The translations under genes and the position numbers were made by a program. From positions 1,181,454-1,245,453 of the forward strand of contig JAJHZJ010000575.1 of NCBI GenBank assembly GCA_023548195.1: 64,000 nucleotides of DNA, given 5' to 3'. This DNA comes from Bettongia penicillata ogilbyi (lineage: Eukaryota; Chordata; Mammalia; Diprotodontia; Potoroidae). Below the pieces are notes generated by a model. It was given only the letters and a program-made list of their open reading frames with translations. It did no database searches and was not told the DNA's origin. This document shows positions 10,966-22,434 of the stretch, one piece after another (the first letter of the stretch is position 1; each line of letters opens with the position of its first letter).

Positions 10966-11514
10966 GAATGAAAGTTCACATACCTGGGATTCTCCTCAAA
11001 ATGGGGTATCCCTCCCCCAGGAACTCACCAATAGGAGAAGAGGGTCAGCGTGATGGAGGGATGTCTCAGGATGTTTGAGGGTAAAGATGCCCTATTTACT
11101 GAGGGACATTCCAGGGTGAGACTGCCACTGAGCCATGGTATTGACGCGAGAAACTCACTGGTCAAGCTCCAACTACCCCAGTCATTCATTGTGAATGTTT
11201 CTATTCTTACCAAATATACAGTATTGTAGCAATACATTATTGTTGAAATTGTGCAAATGCATCATTATTTGGCCTGATCAGTGAGTGTTTTCTTGATAAA
11301 AGCAATAAAATTGTCTTCAAAACTGAGATTAAATGAGGAATAACACACTTCTACTCAGAAAAAACCATCCATATTGCCACTATGTATGAACAGAAATCAT
11401 TGTGAATATCTATATCATCCTAATTTATTTACATTTGCTGCATACTCTGGAAGTCACATAAGATGAAATAATGATCATTATCTAATAGACTAGTGTCTCT
11501 GCCCCAAAAAGGAT

Positions 11515-11985
11515 CCCACATCTGTGAAGAATGACTAAGCCAATTGTGTATGTGATTTTGATGGAAGACTATAGTGCTACAAGAAATGATGAGTGTTATG
11601 TTTTCAGGAAATACTGAGAAGACCTGTATGAATTGACAAATGAAGTAAGCAGAACCAAGAGAACATTGTATTTAGTAACATCATAATAAGCATAATGGTG
11701 AAAGACGTAGCTACTGTCATCAATACAATGATCCAAGACAAATCTAAAGGAGTATTGATAAAAAATGCTGTGTTCATAAATAGAACAAAATTCTGAGGGC
11801 AAATCAAAGTATAATTTTATTTCCTTTTTTCTTACCTTTTTTAACATATTGAATATGAAAAAATGTGTTTTGTGTGATTCCACATGTACAGCTGACACCA
11901 TATTGTTTACCTTCTCAGTAGCTGATGGAGGAACATTTTTTTTAATGTTAATAAATAAACAATGATTATTTTTAAAGAAAGATAT
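11515..11985 (+). mobile_element. Old L1 3' end
   Basis: 'gaagaatgactaagccaatt', 'gatggaagactatagtgct', 'gaagtaagcagaaccaaga' and 'atgatccaagacaaatct' follow the order of the marsupial L1 3' UTR. The region ends in 'aatgttaataaataaac'. It is more diverged than the copy at 8.3 kb and differs in its 3' UTR, so it belongs to an older subfamily. Confidence 0.75.
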
Positions 11986-11989
11986 AGTC

Positions 11990-12290
11990 TAATAATATGA
12001 CAAGGAGGGAGGAGACAATGACATAAGTAATTTGAGTGACAACAGAGAGTCTCATTGGGGCAAAGGGGTGGTTTAGCAGAATTCTATCAGAAATTTGAGA
12101 AAATGGGGATCAACTTTGCCTAAAGTATAGGGAATGGGGAAAGGGAGAGTAAGGAGGACTTCAGTGAGGTAGTGAGGAAACTGAGTCTGAGAAACTGGAA
12201 CTGAGCTCTGAAAGGATGGACCAATAGCATTAAGGAAGAGATGAATGATAGGATACAACGCTGACATTTTATTTTGGTCAACAATGAGAA
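11990..12290 (-). mobile_element. Possible L2 fragment (reverse)
   Basis: Short matches to reversed L2 ('gtctaataatatgacaagg', 'aactgagctctgaaaggat') suggest a decayed copy. The rest of the stretch shows nothing recognisable. Confidence 0.3.
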
Positions 12291-12294
12291 GACA

Positions 12295-14108
12295 TTGAAT
12301 TTTTCCCCCTCCTTTTCCCCTCCCTCCCTTCTAGACAGCATGCAATTTTACATGGGTTCTACACATGCATTCTTATTAAACACATTTTCACATTAATCAT
12401 GTTGCATAGAAGAATTAAAATGAATGGGAGAAACCATGAGAAAAACCAAACCAAACCAAAATACAACAAAAGAGAAAACAGTCTGCCTCATTCTGCATTC
12501 TGATTCCATAGTTCTTTCTCTGAATGTGGAAGGCATTTTGCCTCAAGAATCCTTTGGGAATGTATTAGGTTCTTGCACTGCTGTGAAGGGCTAAGTTGAT
12601 CAGAAATAGTCCTCTCACATTGTGACTGTTACTATGTATAATGTTCTCCTGGTTCTGCTCATTTCACTCAGTGTCAAATCATACAAGCCTTTCCAGGTTT
12701 TTCTGAAGTCTGTCTGTTTGTCATTATTTATAGCACAATAGTATTCCATTACATTCACATACCACAACTTGTTCAGTCATTCCCCAGTTGATTGGTATCC
12801 CCTCAATTTCCAGGCTACCACAAAAAAGAGCTGCAATAAGTTTTTTTGTACATGTGGGACTTTTCCCATTTTTATGATCTCTTTGGGATATAGTCCTAGA
12901 AGTGATATTGCTGAGTCGAAGGGTATGCACATTTTTGTAGCCCTTTGGGCATAGTTCCAAATTGCTCTCCAGAATGGTTGGATCAGCTCACAGCTCTACC
13001 AACAATAAATTAATGTTCGAACTCCTCCCACATCTTCTCCAATATTTATCTTGTTCCTCTTTTGTCATGTTAGCCAATCTGATAGGTGTGATATGGTACT
13101 TCAGAGTTATTTTGATTTTCATCTCTCTAATAGTATTTTTTCATATGACTATAGATAGCTTTAATTTCTTTCTCTGAAAACTGCCTTTTTATGTCCTTCG
13201 GTCATTTATCAATTGGGAAATGACTTGTATTCTTGTAAATTTCACTCAGTTCTTTATATATTTTAGAAATGAGACCTTTATAACAAGACACTTGTAAAAA
13301 TTCTTTCCCAGTTTTCTGATTCCCTCTTAATCTTTGCTGCATTGGGCTTGTTTGAGCAAAACTTTTTCACTTTAATGTAATCAAAATTATCCATTTTACA
13401 CTCTGTAATGTTCTCCATCTCTTGTTTGGTAATAAATTCCTCCATTCTCCATAAATGTGACAAGTACACTATCCCTTGCTCTCCTTTATTCTTGTGTATG
13501 TTGTCAGGCATTTGTCTATGCCCAGTTTCTACCATGCTATTATCTGCTTTTCCCAGGAGAGTTTGTCAAAAAAGTTCTTATCCCTGAAGCTGGGGCTCTT
13601 GTGTTTATCAAGCAGTAGACTTCTATATTCATTGACTACTATCAGTGAATTGGTAGGCAATACTTCAGTACTTAACATATTCCACTGGTCTACCCCTCTA
13701 TTTCTTAGCCAGTGTGAAGTGGTTTTGATGACTGCTGCTTTATAATACAATTTTGAGATCTGGTATAGTCATACCTTTCCAAGCATTGTGTTTCATTAAT
13801 TCCCTTGATATTCTGGACCTATTATTTTTCCAGATGAATTTTGATATTATTTTTTCTAGCTCTAAAAAATAATTTTCTAGTAATTTTATTAGTATAGCAA
13901 TGAATAAATAAATTAATTTAGGTAGACTTGTCATTTTTTTATCTCAGTCAACTCATGAGCAACTGATGCTTTTACAATTACTTAGATCTAACTTCATTTG
14001 CGCGAAAATTTTGTAATTGTGTTCATATAGTTACTGAGTTTATTTTGGCAGGTACACTCTCAAATACTTTATAATGTCTACCATAACTTTAAATAGGATT
14101 TAAAGATT
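12295..14108 (-). mobile_element. 5'-truncated L1 on the minus strand
   Basis: Read in reverse it starts within ORF2 and runs through the 3' UTR: pyrimidine-rich 3' UTR start (12300-12340), 'cattaatcatgttgcatag', then the antisense of ORF2. Minus-strand frames at 13740-13934, 13529-13750 and 13278-13535 are consecutive pieces of the ORF2 C-terminal region (for example 'SKFIWKNNRSRISRELM', 'GVDQWNM' and 'KFCSNKPNAAKIKRE'). They lie in different frames, so the copy is dead. It resembles the 61.2-62.8 kb L1 closely. Confidence 0.95.
13278..13934 (-). pseudogene. L1 ORF2 protein C-terminal remnant
   Basis: Three overlapping minus-strand frames give the region after the reverse transcriptase, including the 'KNNRSRISRELM' and 'DNFDYIKVKKFCSNKPNA' blocks. 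At least two frameshifts break it. The catalytic RT domain is not included; the 5' truncation near 14108 removed it. Confidence 0.9.
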
Positions 14109-14109
14109 A

Positions 14110-14375
14110 CTTTTAAAAATATTTGTTATCTTTATTAAACAAAACAAGCATTTCCATAACATAGTAGGAAAAAAACATGATTGCACATTAAACTGTAAAT
14201 CTATTAAGTACAATTTGCTATTCCTTTCAAATCTATAATGATGTCACTACGTAAATTTCTTTTTTCCTTTTTTTCCTTTTGCAGAGGTTTGAAGGATGAA
14301 TTGGAGAGAATGAAGGCAGTGAAATCAGTTAAGATGTTCCTTCAATAATCTTGGCAAGAAGAGATATGAACTTGA
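14110..14375. other. Unassigned stretch
   Basis: AT-rich sequence with nothing I recognise. Confidence 0.4.
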
Positions 14376-14379
14376 ACTA

Positions 14380-14985
14380 AGAGCTAACATTTATAAACTG
14401 CTTTAAGGTTGTTGAAATATTTTACATACATTATCTCATTTGAGGGTAACTGTAATGGCAGTAGGAAGGAAAGAGCAGATGCAGGAGATATGAAGAGGTC
14501 AAATTGCTGAGACCTGACACATGATTAAATGTGGAAAGTGGTGAAAAAATAAAAATCGGAGATAACTCTGAGGTTATAAGCCCAAACTACCAAAAAGATG
14601 CAAAGTGGTGATATCCACAGAAAAGGAGAAATTGAGGAAGGAGGTATATTTAGGGTAGGGTTGGAAATGAGAAGTTCAATTTTGGACATGTTTAATTGAA
14701 AGTTGTACACAGGACATTCATCTGGTCATTATTTGGAAATATAGAACCAAATCTCAGGACAATGTCAGAATGAAGAAAGTGATTTGGAAGTCATTTGCAA
14801 AGATAGGACAAAGAAAGTGGTGGGAGCACATCAGATCCCTAAGGGAGAAAGCAGGAAGAGAACAGAGGGCCAATAACAGAATCCTAAGCTACATCCACTT
14901 TTAAGGAAGAAGAGATCAATATGAGAAATAAAAAAAGAAAATAAAGGAGTGGTTTCAGAGGTAGGAGATCAGTAGAGTTCAGTAC
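14380..14985 (-). mobile_element. L2 LINE reverse-transcriptase region
   Basis: On the minus strand 14525-14710 encodes 'FQLNMSKIELLISNPTLN', the L2 block downstream of the RT active site (family: LKLNMSKTELLIF). Near 14785-14810 the antisense encodes F-A-N-D-F, a decayed version of the YADD catalytic motif. Stops and indels abound. Confidence 0.75.
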
Positions 14986-14999
14986 ATGGAGTCTATTTT

Positions 15000-15255
15000 A
15001 GGGCTGCTAGGTAGTGCAGTAGATAGAATGCTGGGCCTGGAGTCAGGAAGACTCATCTTCTCTGAGTTCAAATACACCTTGAACACTAGATGTGTGGCCC
15101 TGAGCAAGTCACTTAACCCTGTTCACCTCTGTTTCCTCATCTGTAAAATGATCTGAAGAAGGAAATGACAAACCACTCCAAGTATCTTTGCCAAAAGCAA
15201 AACAAAAGGATCATGAAGAGTCAGACATAACTGAAACAATGGAACAACAAAACTC
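15000..15255 (+). mobile_element. Mon-1-type CORE-SINE, near full length
   Basis: The head 'gctgctaggtagtgcagta', 'ctggagtcaggaagactcat', core 'aagtcacttaaccctgtt', 'cctcatctgtaaaatgatc', tail 'gacaaaccactccaagtat' and 'gagtcagacataactgaaa'. Confidence 0.95.
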
Positions 15256-15499
15256 AATGGATTTTTAAAAGTTTAATCTGGTGACTCCAATCATTCACTT
15301 GAAGACAACCAGATTATCTGTCACATTTCTGTAAGATGGAACATTCATCCTATTTACAATGGTCTCCAGGCCAAAGAGTAAAGCTGAGTATGAGCTGGCT
15401 CCTCGTTGTTGAGCCCTCCACTAGTTCCATCATCTACCAGGGAAGGGAGTAGAGAAAGAGATCCCCTGAGCTAGACGCCAGCAGTGCGACACTGTAGGA

Positions 15500-15690
15500 G
15501 AAGCCCTGCCTCTGGAGGCAGAGAATCTTTGCTCAGATCTCATCTCAGACACCCTGATGCTGTGTAGGATCAAAAGCAGCTTCACCCACCTGGACCTCAG
15601 ACTCCTCTTCTATAAATTAGGGGGTTTGGCTACATGACTTTTGAGCTTCCTTCCAGCTTCCAGAGTACTGGTCCTCTATGATCCTGGGAA
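15500..15690 (+). mobile_element. MIR-type SINE
   Basis: 'tgcctctggaggcagagaat', 'gctcagatctcatctcaga', 'ctggacctcagactcctc' and the tail 'tggtcctctatgatcc' follow the plus-strand order of the family. Confidence 0.75.
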
Positions 15691-15744
15691 TGTTCACTAT
15701 GGGAGAAAAACTCCCAGAGGGGAAAAACGCTATTGGACAAGCAG

Positions 15745-16020
15745 GTCACAAGGTGGACAGAGTGCTTGACATGAAGGCAGGAGGGCTTGAGTTTGGGTCC
15801 CACCTCTGACCCTCATTGGCTGAATGGATCTGCGCAATGCTCTTACCCTTTCTCACACTCAGTTTCCTCATCTGTAAAAATGGCAGTTCTAAGAGTAAGC
15901 CCTATTAGAGGCAGCATAGCATCCAAGGGCTGGTGGGAGGATCAATGTGATAACATATAGAAAGGCCTTTGCAAACCCTAAAGGATTGTATCAACATCAT
16001 TTATTTGTATTATTGTCAGT
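15745..16020 (+). mobile_element. MIR SINE with L2-like tail
   Basis: 'tgagtttgggtcccacctc', 'cagtttcctcatctgtaaa', 'gtgataacatatagaaagg' and 'cctttgcaaaccctaaagg' give a nearly complete MIR. A short reversed SINE core ('gacctacccagggtcacac') follows at 16035-16075. Confidence 0.88.
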
Positions 16021-16379
16021 ATTTATTGATGTTGCTGTGGTTAAATTTAAGTGACCTACCCAGGGTCACACAGTCAGAAAATATACCTAAATGATTCAAG
16101 CTGTCTCTTCCTCCTCCAGTCTCAGTTTGGGAAATCTGAGGGTCCAATTTCCCTCCTTCTCTTGAACTTGGGCCTCCCTCTCAGACACTCGTATGGGGAG
16201 GATATAGAAAGGAAGAGGCCAGATGAGGAGTGTTCCTGGAGGAAAAGCCAAAGAGGGCTACTCCCTGGGATTGTTAGGCTCCTAGCTAGCCTAAGGGCTA
16301 TCCTCTCAACTTGTCTCACTCTTCCCTCCAGACTGCCACCAGGCCATGATTACTGAGGTCATAGGTCCTAGATTTACTT

Positions 16380-16490
16380 CCACAATGAAACTCAGCTGGC
16401 ATCTAATCCAGTTCCTTCATTTTACAGATGCTCAATATACAACAAAGCTCATCATCAGTAAAACCGAAATTAGAATTTAATTCATAAGTT
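16380..16490 (-). mobile_element. MIR-like SINE fragment
   Basis: 'tctaatccagttccttcatt' then 'ttacagatgctcaatatac' is the reversed core region. The head is lost. Confidence 0.5.
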
Positions 16491-16999
16491 TAGAGCCAGA
16501 AATTACCTCAGAGTATATGGAGTCTCATCCAGGGTTCCAGAGAGGGCAGGAGATTTTTTCCCAGAACACACAGCAATGATTCATCTTATCAGACAGTACG
16601 TCCACTTAGTCGCTGGATAGGGATCTCCAGTTTCACATACAACAGTTGTCCATGCTAATGAACCTAAAAACTGTGGGATGATCAGGAACTTTTGCTTTTA
16701 TTCTGCCACTGACTAGGGAAGGGGCTGAATGGCACAGGATTGAGGGATATTAAAAAAATAACTTGGTTCATGGGTTTCTAGGACAAAAAAAATCATCACC
16801 AATTGGCCAGTTTAGTAGTGAGAGGGTAATTTCTACTTTAATCAGAAAGCAGTCCTCAGAAGGAAGACACATTTTTTAGCTAGAAGAGTCTAAAATCCAT
16901 CTTGCAGTAATCTAACCTTGAAGAGCACTAGCAGAGCCTTTGAGAACGGGTGGTCACCTCCATGACACAATCAGGCATCAGAGCAGGACGTAGAGATAC

Positions 17000-17205
17000 A
17001 GAAATGCATCACAGTCTAGGGAGGGCTGGCCTTCCTGTGTATCCTGCCTCTGACTTACCTTAACTGAGTGACCCTGGGGAAGTCAGAGCTCCAGGGAACT
17101 CTCTGAGGTTATAAATCTAAAACAAGTTCTTCGTCTGCACTAGTGAAGGGAGTCTCAACACTTAGAATTCTCACACTGATAAAATCACTGGTCTGGCTTC
17201 CCATA
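17000..17205 (+). mobile_element. Mar-1-like CORE-SINE
   Basis: 'tgagtgaccctggggaagtc', 'ccagggaactctctgaggtt', 'ataaatctaaaacaag' and the 3' end 'tgataaaatcactggtctgg' match the copies at 40.9 and 41.3 kb. Confidence 0.75.
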
Positions 17206-17524
17206 CACATACAAAAACTATCTAAATTAAGTTAATAAGTAACAATGAATAATTGTGATCATGTCTGAATATCTTGTAGCTACCGTAACTGCAACTTTAT
17301 GATTCCACGGGAATAAAACCTATGAAGGAGACTAATCAGCTTGGCTTTGTCTCTCTCTCATTTCTTCTGGTTCAGCAATCACTCAAAGAGGGTGGGAGAT
17401 GCAAACTGTCAGATGTTGCACGTCCCAGGGCCAAGGTCACCTTTGGATTTAGCCCTCGGGTTAGTTCACACCAGGCCACCTAGATTTGCCTTCCCTTTCA
17501 TGGGGGACTGGAAATGGTAGAAAT

Positions 17525-18146
17525 TCTTTTCATTTGGTTAGTGTTTGATCTTATCATCTATCCTGAGTTCAACTATCATCCCTACACAGATGACTTCTAC
17601 ATCTATATTTCCTTCCCTGATTCATTTTCTGAGTTTTAATCACCAGTTCATGAACAACCTATCAGATATTTCAATTGCATGTTCAATTGGCATCTTTAGT
17701 TCTATGTGTCCAGAACACATTGTCATCCCCTTCAAATTCTGTCCACTCCCTAACTTCCTCATTTTTGTCTAGGACAACATCATCTTCTAGACATCCAAGT
17801 TCACAACCTCAGAGTCACACTCAACTCTTCTCTCTTCCTCATTCCCCATAGCCAATTGGTTGTCAAGGGTTATCCATTTTATCACCATATTTTCTGTCAC
17901 ATCCATTTACTTGTCTACACACACACACACAGATACAAATCTTGTTCAGGTCACTTCACCTCTCATACACACTATCACAATAGCCTCCTACTTGGAGTCG
18001 CAATCTCTCATCTCTCCCCTATCTAATCTATCCCCCCACAGCTGCCAACATGTGATTCCCAAAGCACCTGTCTGCTCATAGTGTTCCCCGACCTGAAAAG
18101 CACCAGTAACTCCTTCTAGTCTCTGGATCAATTGTATGCCATCTCC
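17525..18146 (+). mobile_element. L2 LINE, left part (interrupted)
   Basis: 17545-17600 encodes 'FNYHPYTDDFYIYISF', the L2 RT active site with YADD changed to YTDD. Later blocks correspond to the family's downstream region ('ctcacctct', 'ccaaagcacctgtctgctc', 'agtaactccttctagtctct'). A (CA)n run sits at 17917-17931. The element continues after a small L1 insertion. Confidence 0.75.
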
Positions 18147-18261
18147 GGGAGGCAGTGGGGAGAGAGGGGAGGATGACGGGGAAGGAGTGGAAAAAAATCT
18201 AAGATATATGGAAGTGATTGTCGAACACTGAAAATAAATAAAATAATTCAATTTTTAAAAA
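18147..18261 (+). mobile_element. Very short L1 3'-end insertion
   Basis: Only the last ~110 bases of an L1: G-rich 3' UTR end, 'gatatatggaagtgattgtc', 'gaacactgaaaataaataaa' and an A/T-rich tail. The flanks 'tatgccatctcc' (18135-18146) and 'tatgtagatactcc' (18262-18275) look like an imperfect target duplication, as L1 endonuclease insertion makes. Confidence 0.85.
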
Positions 18262-18765
18262 TATGTAGATACTCCTGTTTGGGAACAGAAACTCTTTGCT
18301 ACCTAACTCCATCCTCCATTCCCAGGCTTTTTACACAGTGTTCCCCTTCCTACACCCTGTATCCCTGCTGAACTGACATAATTGCTGTTTGTCATATGCA
18401 AGAATATGCCTCCCTTTCCCAGGTCTTCTCCTTTCATGCTTGGAATGGTTTCCTTCTCCATCTTCATCTCTGAAAATCCTCAATTCCCCTTAAGGCTCAT
18501 CACAAGTGCTTCCCCCTACATGAGACCTTTTCTGATACCCTGACCTCCCATACTACCCTTCCCTACGTCAGTTGATGTTTCCTTTGTGTATATTTTGTAG
18601 CCATGTTTCTGCATGCAAAGTTTTCCCCAAAACCTATCATTTCTTTGAGGTCAGGCAATATTTCTTTCCTTTCCTTTTGTTTCCCCAGTGTGGAACACAG
18701 TGCCTGGAACATAGTATAGGTACTTAATATTTGTAATTAACAAATAAATTCATAAATAAAATGAA
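18262..18765 (+). mobile_element. L2 LINE, right part with 3' terminus
   Basis: Resumes the L2 broken at 18146 and runs to the typical L2 3' end: 'ttgaggtcaggcaatatttc', 'ttgtttccccagtgtgga', 'cagtgcctggaacatagtat'. It lacks an open frame. Confidence 0.82.
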
Positions 18766-19404
18766 TTAATAAATAGGCTAATAGACAAAACAGTGAAATA
18801 GAGAAGTAAATAAATGGATGGATAGATATTAGAGCAAAGTCATGATCAATTACTGGACTATAACTTACTGATAGGTACCACCTTAAATTTAAAATAGGAA
18901 AGCACAAGAATCCAACATGAAATTCTCTGTAACATGATCCAGAAGGGAACAATTGGCACCAGTTAGCTGAAAGGGACCCTTCTCATGTTGTCTCATACCC
19001 TGATGGCCATTTTTTGATTTTTAAATCTTCTGATAGAGGTGGGTACTTTGGCACTTTGCAGTGAATGTTTTTTCCATAACCCTGATCTGCAATGACATGA
19101 AACCAATTGGAATCAGCTAATTGGTATTCTCTTGACCAGTGGTATCATTAGAACTGTTTTACTAACGTTGATAAAAACTGGGGCCAGGTTGAAGCAGTAA
19201 CCTGTCTATCTAAAATGACATAAATAGGAGATATGGCTGCCTTTGGACTAACAGACTGGCTACTTTGATGATTGAAGATAACTCTAAGAACCACCTAAGC
19301 AGTGAGCTAAAGTGAAAGGGGTGGGGTGGGGTGAGAGGATAGTCCTTCTGATTGTAAGACTTAGAGCTAAAAGGAACTTGGAAACCATCCAGTAGAATCA
19401 TCAG

Positions 19405-19685
19405 CCTGTAATGAGTATTTATTAAGTATCAGCCCTGTGCTAAGGTTTGAGAATATAGAAAAAAGTAAAGTGATAACCTTTGCCTTTAAGAAGCTCTCAA
19501 GGGAAGACAACATGCAAACAACTATGTCCAAATACTATATAAAGCAGACAAACTGGAGATAATCACATAGGGAAGGTACTAGCATGAAAGCAGGTTGGGA
19601 AAGTTGTTTTGCAGAAGGTGGGATTTTATCTGAGACTTGAACCAGAGAATTCAGGAGAGAGGGATGAGGAAGAGAATGCCAACCT
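19405..19685 (-). mobile_element. L2 LINE 3' portion
   Basis: 'atgagtatttattaagtatc', 'cagccctgtgctaagg', 'tttaagaagctctcaaggg', 'gaaggtgggattttatctga' and 'agggatgaggaagagaatgc' are the L2 3' UTR and ORF end in reverse order. Confidence 0.85.
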
Positions 19686-19709
19686 TTTTCAATTATAGAT
19701 AAGGAAACT

Positions 19710-19803
19710 GGGAGGGGAAGGAAGGGGAGGGGAGGGAGAGGAGGGGAGGGGAGGGGAGGTGGGGAGGAGAGGGGAGGGGAGGGGAGGAGGGGGAGGGGAG
19801 GAG
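19710..19803. repeat. (GGGGA)n G-rich tract
   Basis: About 94 bases with almost only G and A on the plus strand, many runs of three or four G. It can in principle form G-quadruplex or triplex structures. Long minus-strand frames here are composition artefacts (Pro/Leu/Ser repeats). Confidence 0.95.
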
Positions 19804-19849
19804 CGAGCAAAAAAACAAGGAAGGGGGTGGGCAAGAAGGAAAATAGATG

Positions 19850-20052
19850 AATCAAGGCTCCATGTGGCACAGTGGTAACAGTAACAACCTGGCAGTAAAG
19901 ATGCCCAGGTGAGAGTTCTAATTCTGCCACACATGAAATATATAAATTTGGACATTTTCCTTCTTTGAGACTCACTTTCCTAATCTAGAATTGAAGATTC
20001 TGGATTAGATGAGTACTCAAGTCCCTTCTAACTTTACCATTCCATGAACTCC
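19850..20052 (+). mobile_element. MIR-type CORE-SINE
   Basis: Head 'gctccatgtggcacagtgg', 'gagttctaattctgccaca', core 'gagactcactttcctaatc', tail 'agtcccttctaactttacca'. Confidence 0.85.
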
Positions 20053-20054
20053 TT

Positions 20055-20940
20055 CCAGATATGCTATAGATAACTTGAAATACTCCAGTTCTATTGGAAA
20101 GATAGAGATCCCCAGTATAATGGAATTTTCTCATTTATAATCAAGGAGATGAAAGCCAGTGGCTCATTTGCCAATAAAGCTGCCTTTATCACTTAAATAC
20201 CCAAGGAAACATGTTATAATCCATAAAAGTTAAGGTTAAAAAAAATCACTTACTTGTCATTTAGACTTCTCTTACACCAATCATTCCCAATGCTGATTGC
20301 GGCAATGCCTACCCCTAAGTTTGTTCTCTCTTTAGCCGTAATATTTAACTGCACTCATCTGGTTCGTCACTTTGTCATCTATAGAACTGAAGGCAGACTT
20401 CTTGCTCTACTTCCATGAGAGTCTTACAAGCTACTGGTAAAATAAGGCAGTTCGTAGAGTAACTCTCTGCCAAACTGAATGTGTGATACATTGATTTTGT
20501 AAAAATAACAGAGAGAAATAAACGAAAAAATGAATAATGACGAATCTGAAAAGCAGAAAAATCCAGCCATTTCTCAGTGGTTTTCTATTTGCCTTTCTTC
20601 AATATGCAATATTAATTATTTCTTTCACATCTTACAAATTTCCATTGCATCCATAAAAACACTGTATGGGACTGGTTGATTCTTCATATACAGTTGCAGT
20701 GGAGTGGTTGATTCTTTTCTTTAACAGCAGAAATGTAATAATTCTAAATTCTAAGATGTGCTTACATAAATCTAATAATTCCAAATTCTAATACACAACT
20801 ATTAGAAATTAAAATTATTAGTTTTATGCATAGATTTATTTATATAACATATTGATTAATCATACATGAATCAAACTATTAATATTTATTAATCTATTTA
20901 ATATTATATATAACTATGAAGTTAATGCAAGGGCTTTGTA
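20055..20940. other. Unassigned AT-rich stretch
   Basis: No element recognised. Two near-repeats of a 'taataattc(t/c)aaattctaa' unit occur near 20736 and 20773. Confidence 0.4.
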
Positions 20941-20944
20941 GATT

Positions 20945-21645
20945 TTCAGTTTGGTAGGCAGCCTAATACCTCTTCCCTCCCATTCTTTCTTTGGGAGCTT
21001 CCCAAACGCAGAAGTAGTTCTGGCAATTTGTGCGTCAGCCTCATCATCTCTGTGAACTTCTTTGGGAAGTATACTGTGAAACCTAGACAGTATACCAGCA
21101 CCATCCCAAGAAACTGAAAAGCTTCTATCTGAATTGTCTTAGGAAGTTTCTGAAGATCACCTGACAGGATAAGGTACCAAATGCTGAGATCCTCTCTCAA
21201 GTTGAACTGCCAAGCATTCAAACTCTACTGCAAAAAGTGCAACTCGGGTGGGCTGGCCATGTTGTTGAAATGCCAAATGAATGTTTGCCTAAAAGACTAT
21301 TTTATAGAGAACCCACACAAGGAAAATGTTCACATGCAGGTCAAAAGTAATGATACAAGGGCACTCTCAAGGTCTCTCTGAAGAACTTTAGTATTGCTTG
21401 TGAGACATGGGAGATGCTAGCATGGGACCACCCAACATGGCATGGCCACATCAAAGAGGGCACTGTGCTCTATGAGCAAAGAAGGACCATAGTAGGACAA
21501 AGGAAATGTGAGATGCACAAGTCTAGAGACATCGCCATCCCAAATGTTCAAACACACTATTTGTGCCTGACCTGTCAGAGAGATTTCCTAGTTCTTACTG
21601 GTTTGATCAGCAACAGCAGAACACACTGTATCTTGATCCCAACAT
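20945..21645 (+). mobile_element. RTE/jockey-like non-LTR retrotransposon C-terminus
   Basis: Across two shifted plus-strand frames the C-terminal tail of a non-LTR element can be followed: a 'KLKSFYLNCLRKFLKIT' block near 21110-21165, 'LGWAGHVVEMPNECLPKRLFY' split by frame around 21240-21305, a Trp/Gly block near 21420-21480, and a final zinc-finger-like 'CLTCQRDF' plus 'GLISNSRTH' at about 21563-21628. The first zinc-finger His is replaced by Asn. This is unlike the L1, L2 and CR1 copies elsewhere. I cannot choose the clade with certainty. Confidence 0.65.
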
Positions 21646-21684
21646 TGTGATGTCGTTTGGTGCTCTTAAGTAGAAAGAAGGAAC

Positions 21685-21686
<2 letters not shown>

Positions 21687-21779
<93 letters not shown>

Positions 21780-21810
21780 TATATGTATATATACATATAT
21801 ATATAATATT
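21687..21810. repeat. (TA)n-(TATG)n microsatellite
   Basis: A perfect TA run of about 65 bases (21689-21752) passes into (TATG)n and back to TA steps. It starts about 40 bases after the RTE-like element, where such elements often end in simple repeats, so it may have grown from the element's 3' tail. Confidence 0.97.
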
Positions 21811-21924
21811 AACTATGCATATGCTTTTCCCTAGAATTATAGTGAAGACCTCAAAATTACCTGCAAAAATATGCATTATATAACTATGCTAATAAATCAT
21901 CCCTAAAAGTTGCTACAAGCTTGT

Positions 21925-22153
21925 TGTTTACTGTTCAGTTATTTCAATCATGTCTGTCTCTTCATAGGTTTTTCTGGCAGGGACCCTGGACTGGTTTTCC
22001 ATTTCTTTCTCCAGCTAATTTTACAATGAAGAAACTGAGGCAGGCAGAGATTTAGTGACTTACCCAGGGTCATACAGCTAAATGTCTCAGGCTCCATGTG
22101 AACTCAAATTTTCTTGACTCCACGCCCAGAGTTCTCTATTCACTGCACCGCTT
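21925..22153 (-). mobile_element. Mon-1-type CORE-SINE
   Basis: Reverse copy: tail 'ttcaatcatgtctgtctct', 'ctggttttccatttctttct', core 'gaagaaactgaggcaggca', 'gacttacccagggtcatac', head 'ctctattcactgcaccgc'. Confidence 0.93.
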
Positions 22154-22434
22154 AAATGATAGACAGACAAACAGATAAATAGATCAAATGTAGATAAGCC
22201 TATCTATACTCCCTCTGTGTATATGTATACATATGTGTATACACAGAGAGAGAGCACAAGTATGAGTTGAGAGGGGAGGAAGACAGGGCAGCACTTGTGA
22301 GGGGAAATGAGAAAATGGAGAATTAGCAGTGGAGGAGCAGGGGATATTGGGAGATTCCCATGGTTAATTACAGGCCAAGGGAAAAGAAAAGGAAAGGAAA
22401 GAGGGGGAAAGAAGCCTTTCACTAACACCAAGAT

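Noticed and set aside
19535..19975. A 146-codon minus-strand frame rich in Pro, Leu and Ser
   Set aside because: It runs across the (GGGGA)n tract and flanking L2 and SINE sequence; no domain is visible.
21687..21810. Regularly spaced repeats considered as a CRISPR array
   Set aside because: They are TA and TATG microsatellite units without spacers; the window is mammalian.
21575..21876. Minus-strand frames rich in Tyr-Ile repeats
   Set aside because: They arise from the (TA)n/(TATG)n array and the end of the RTE-like element.
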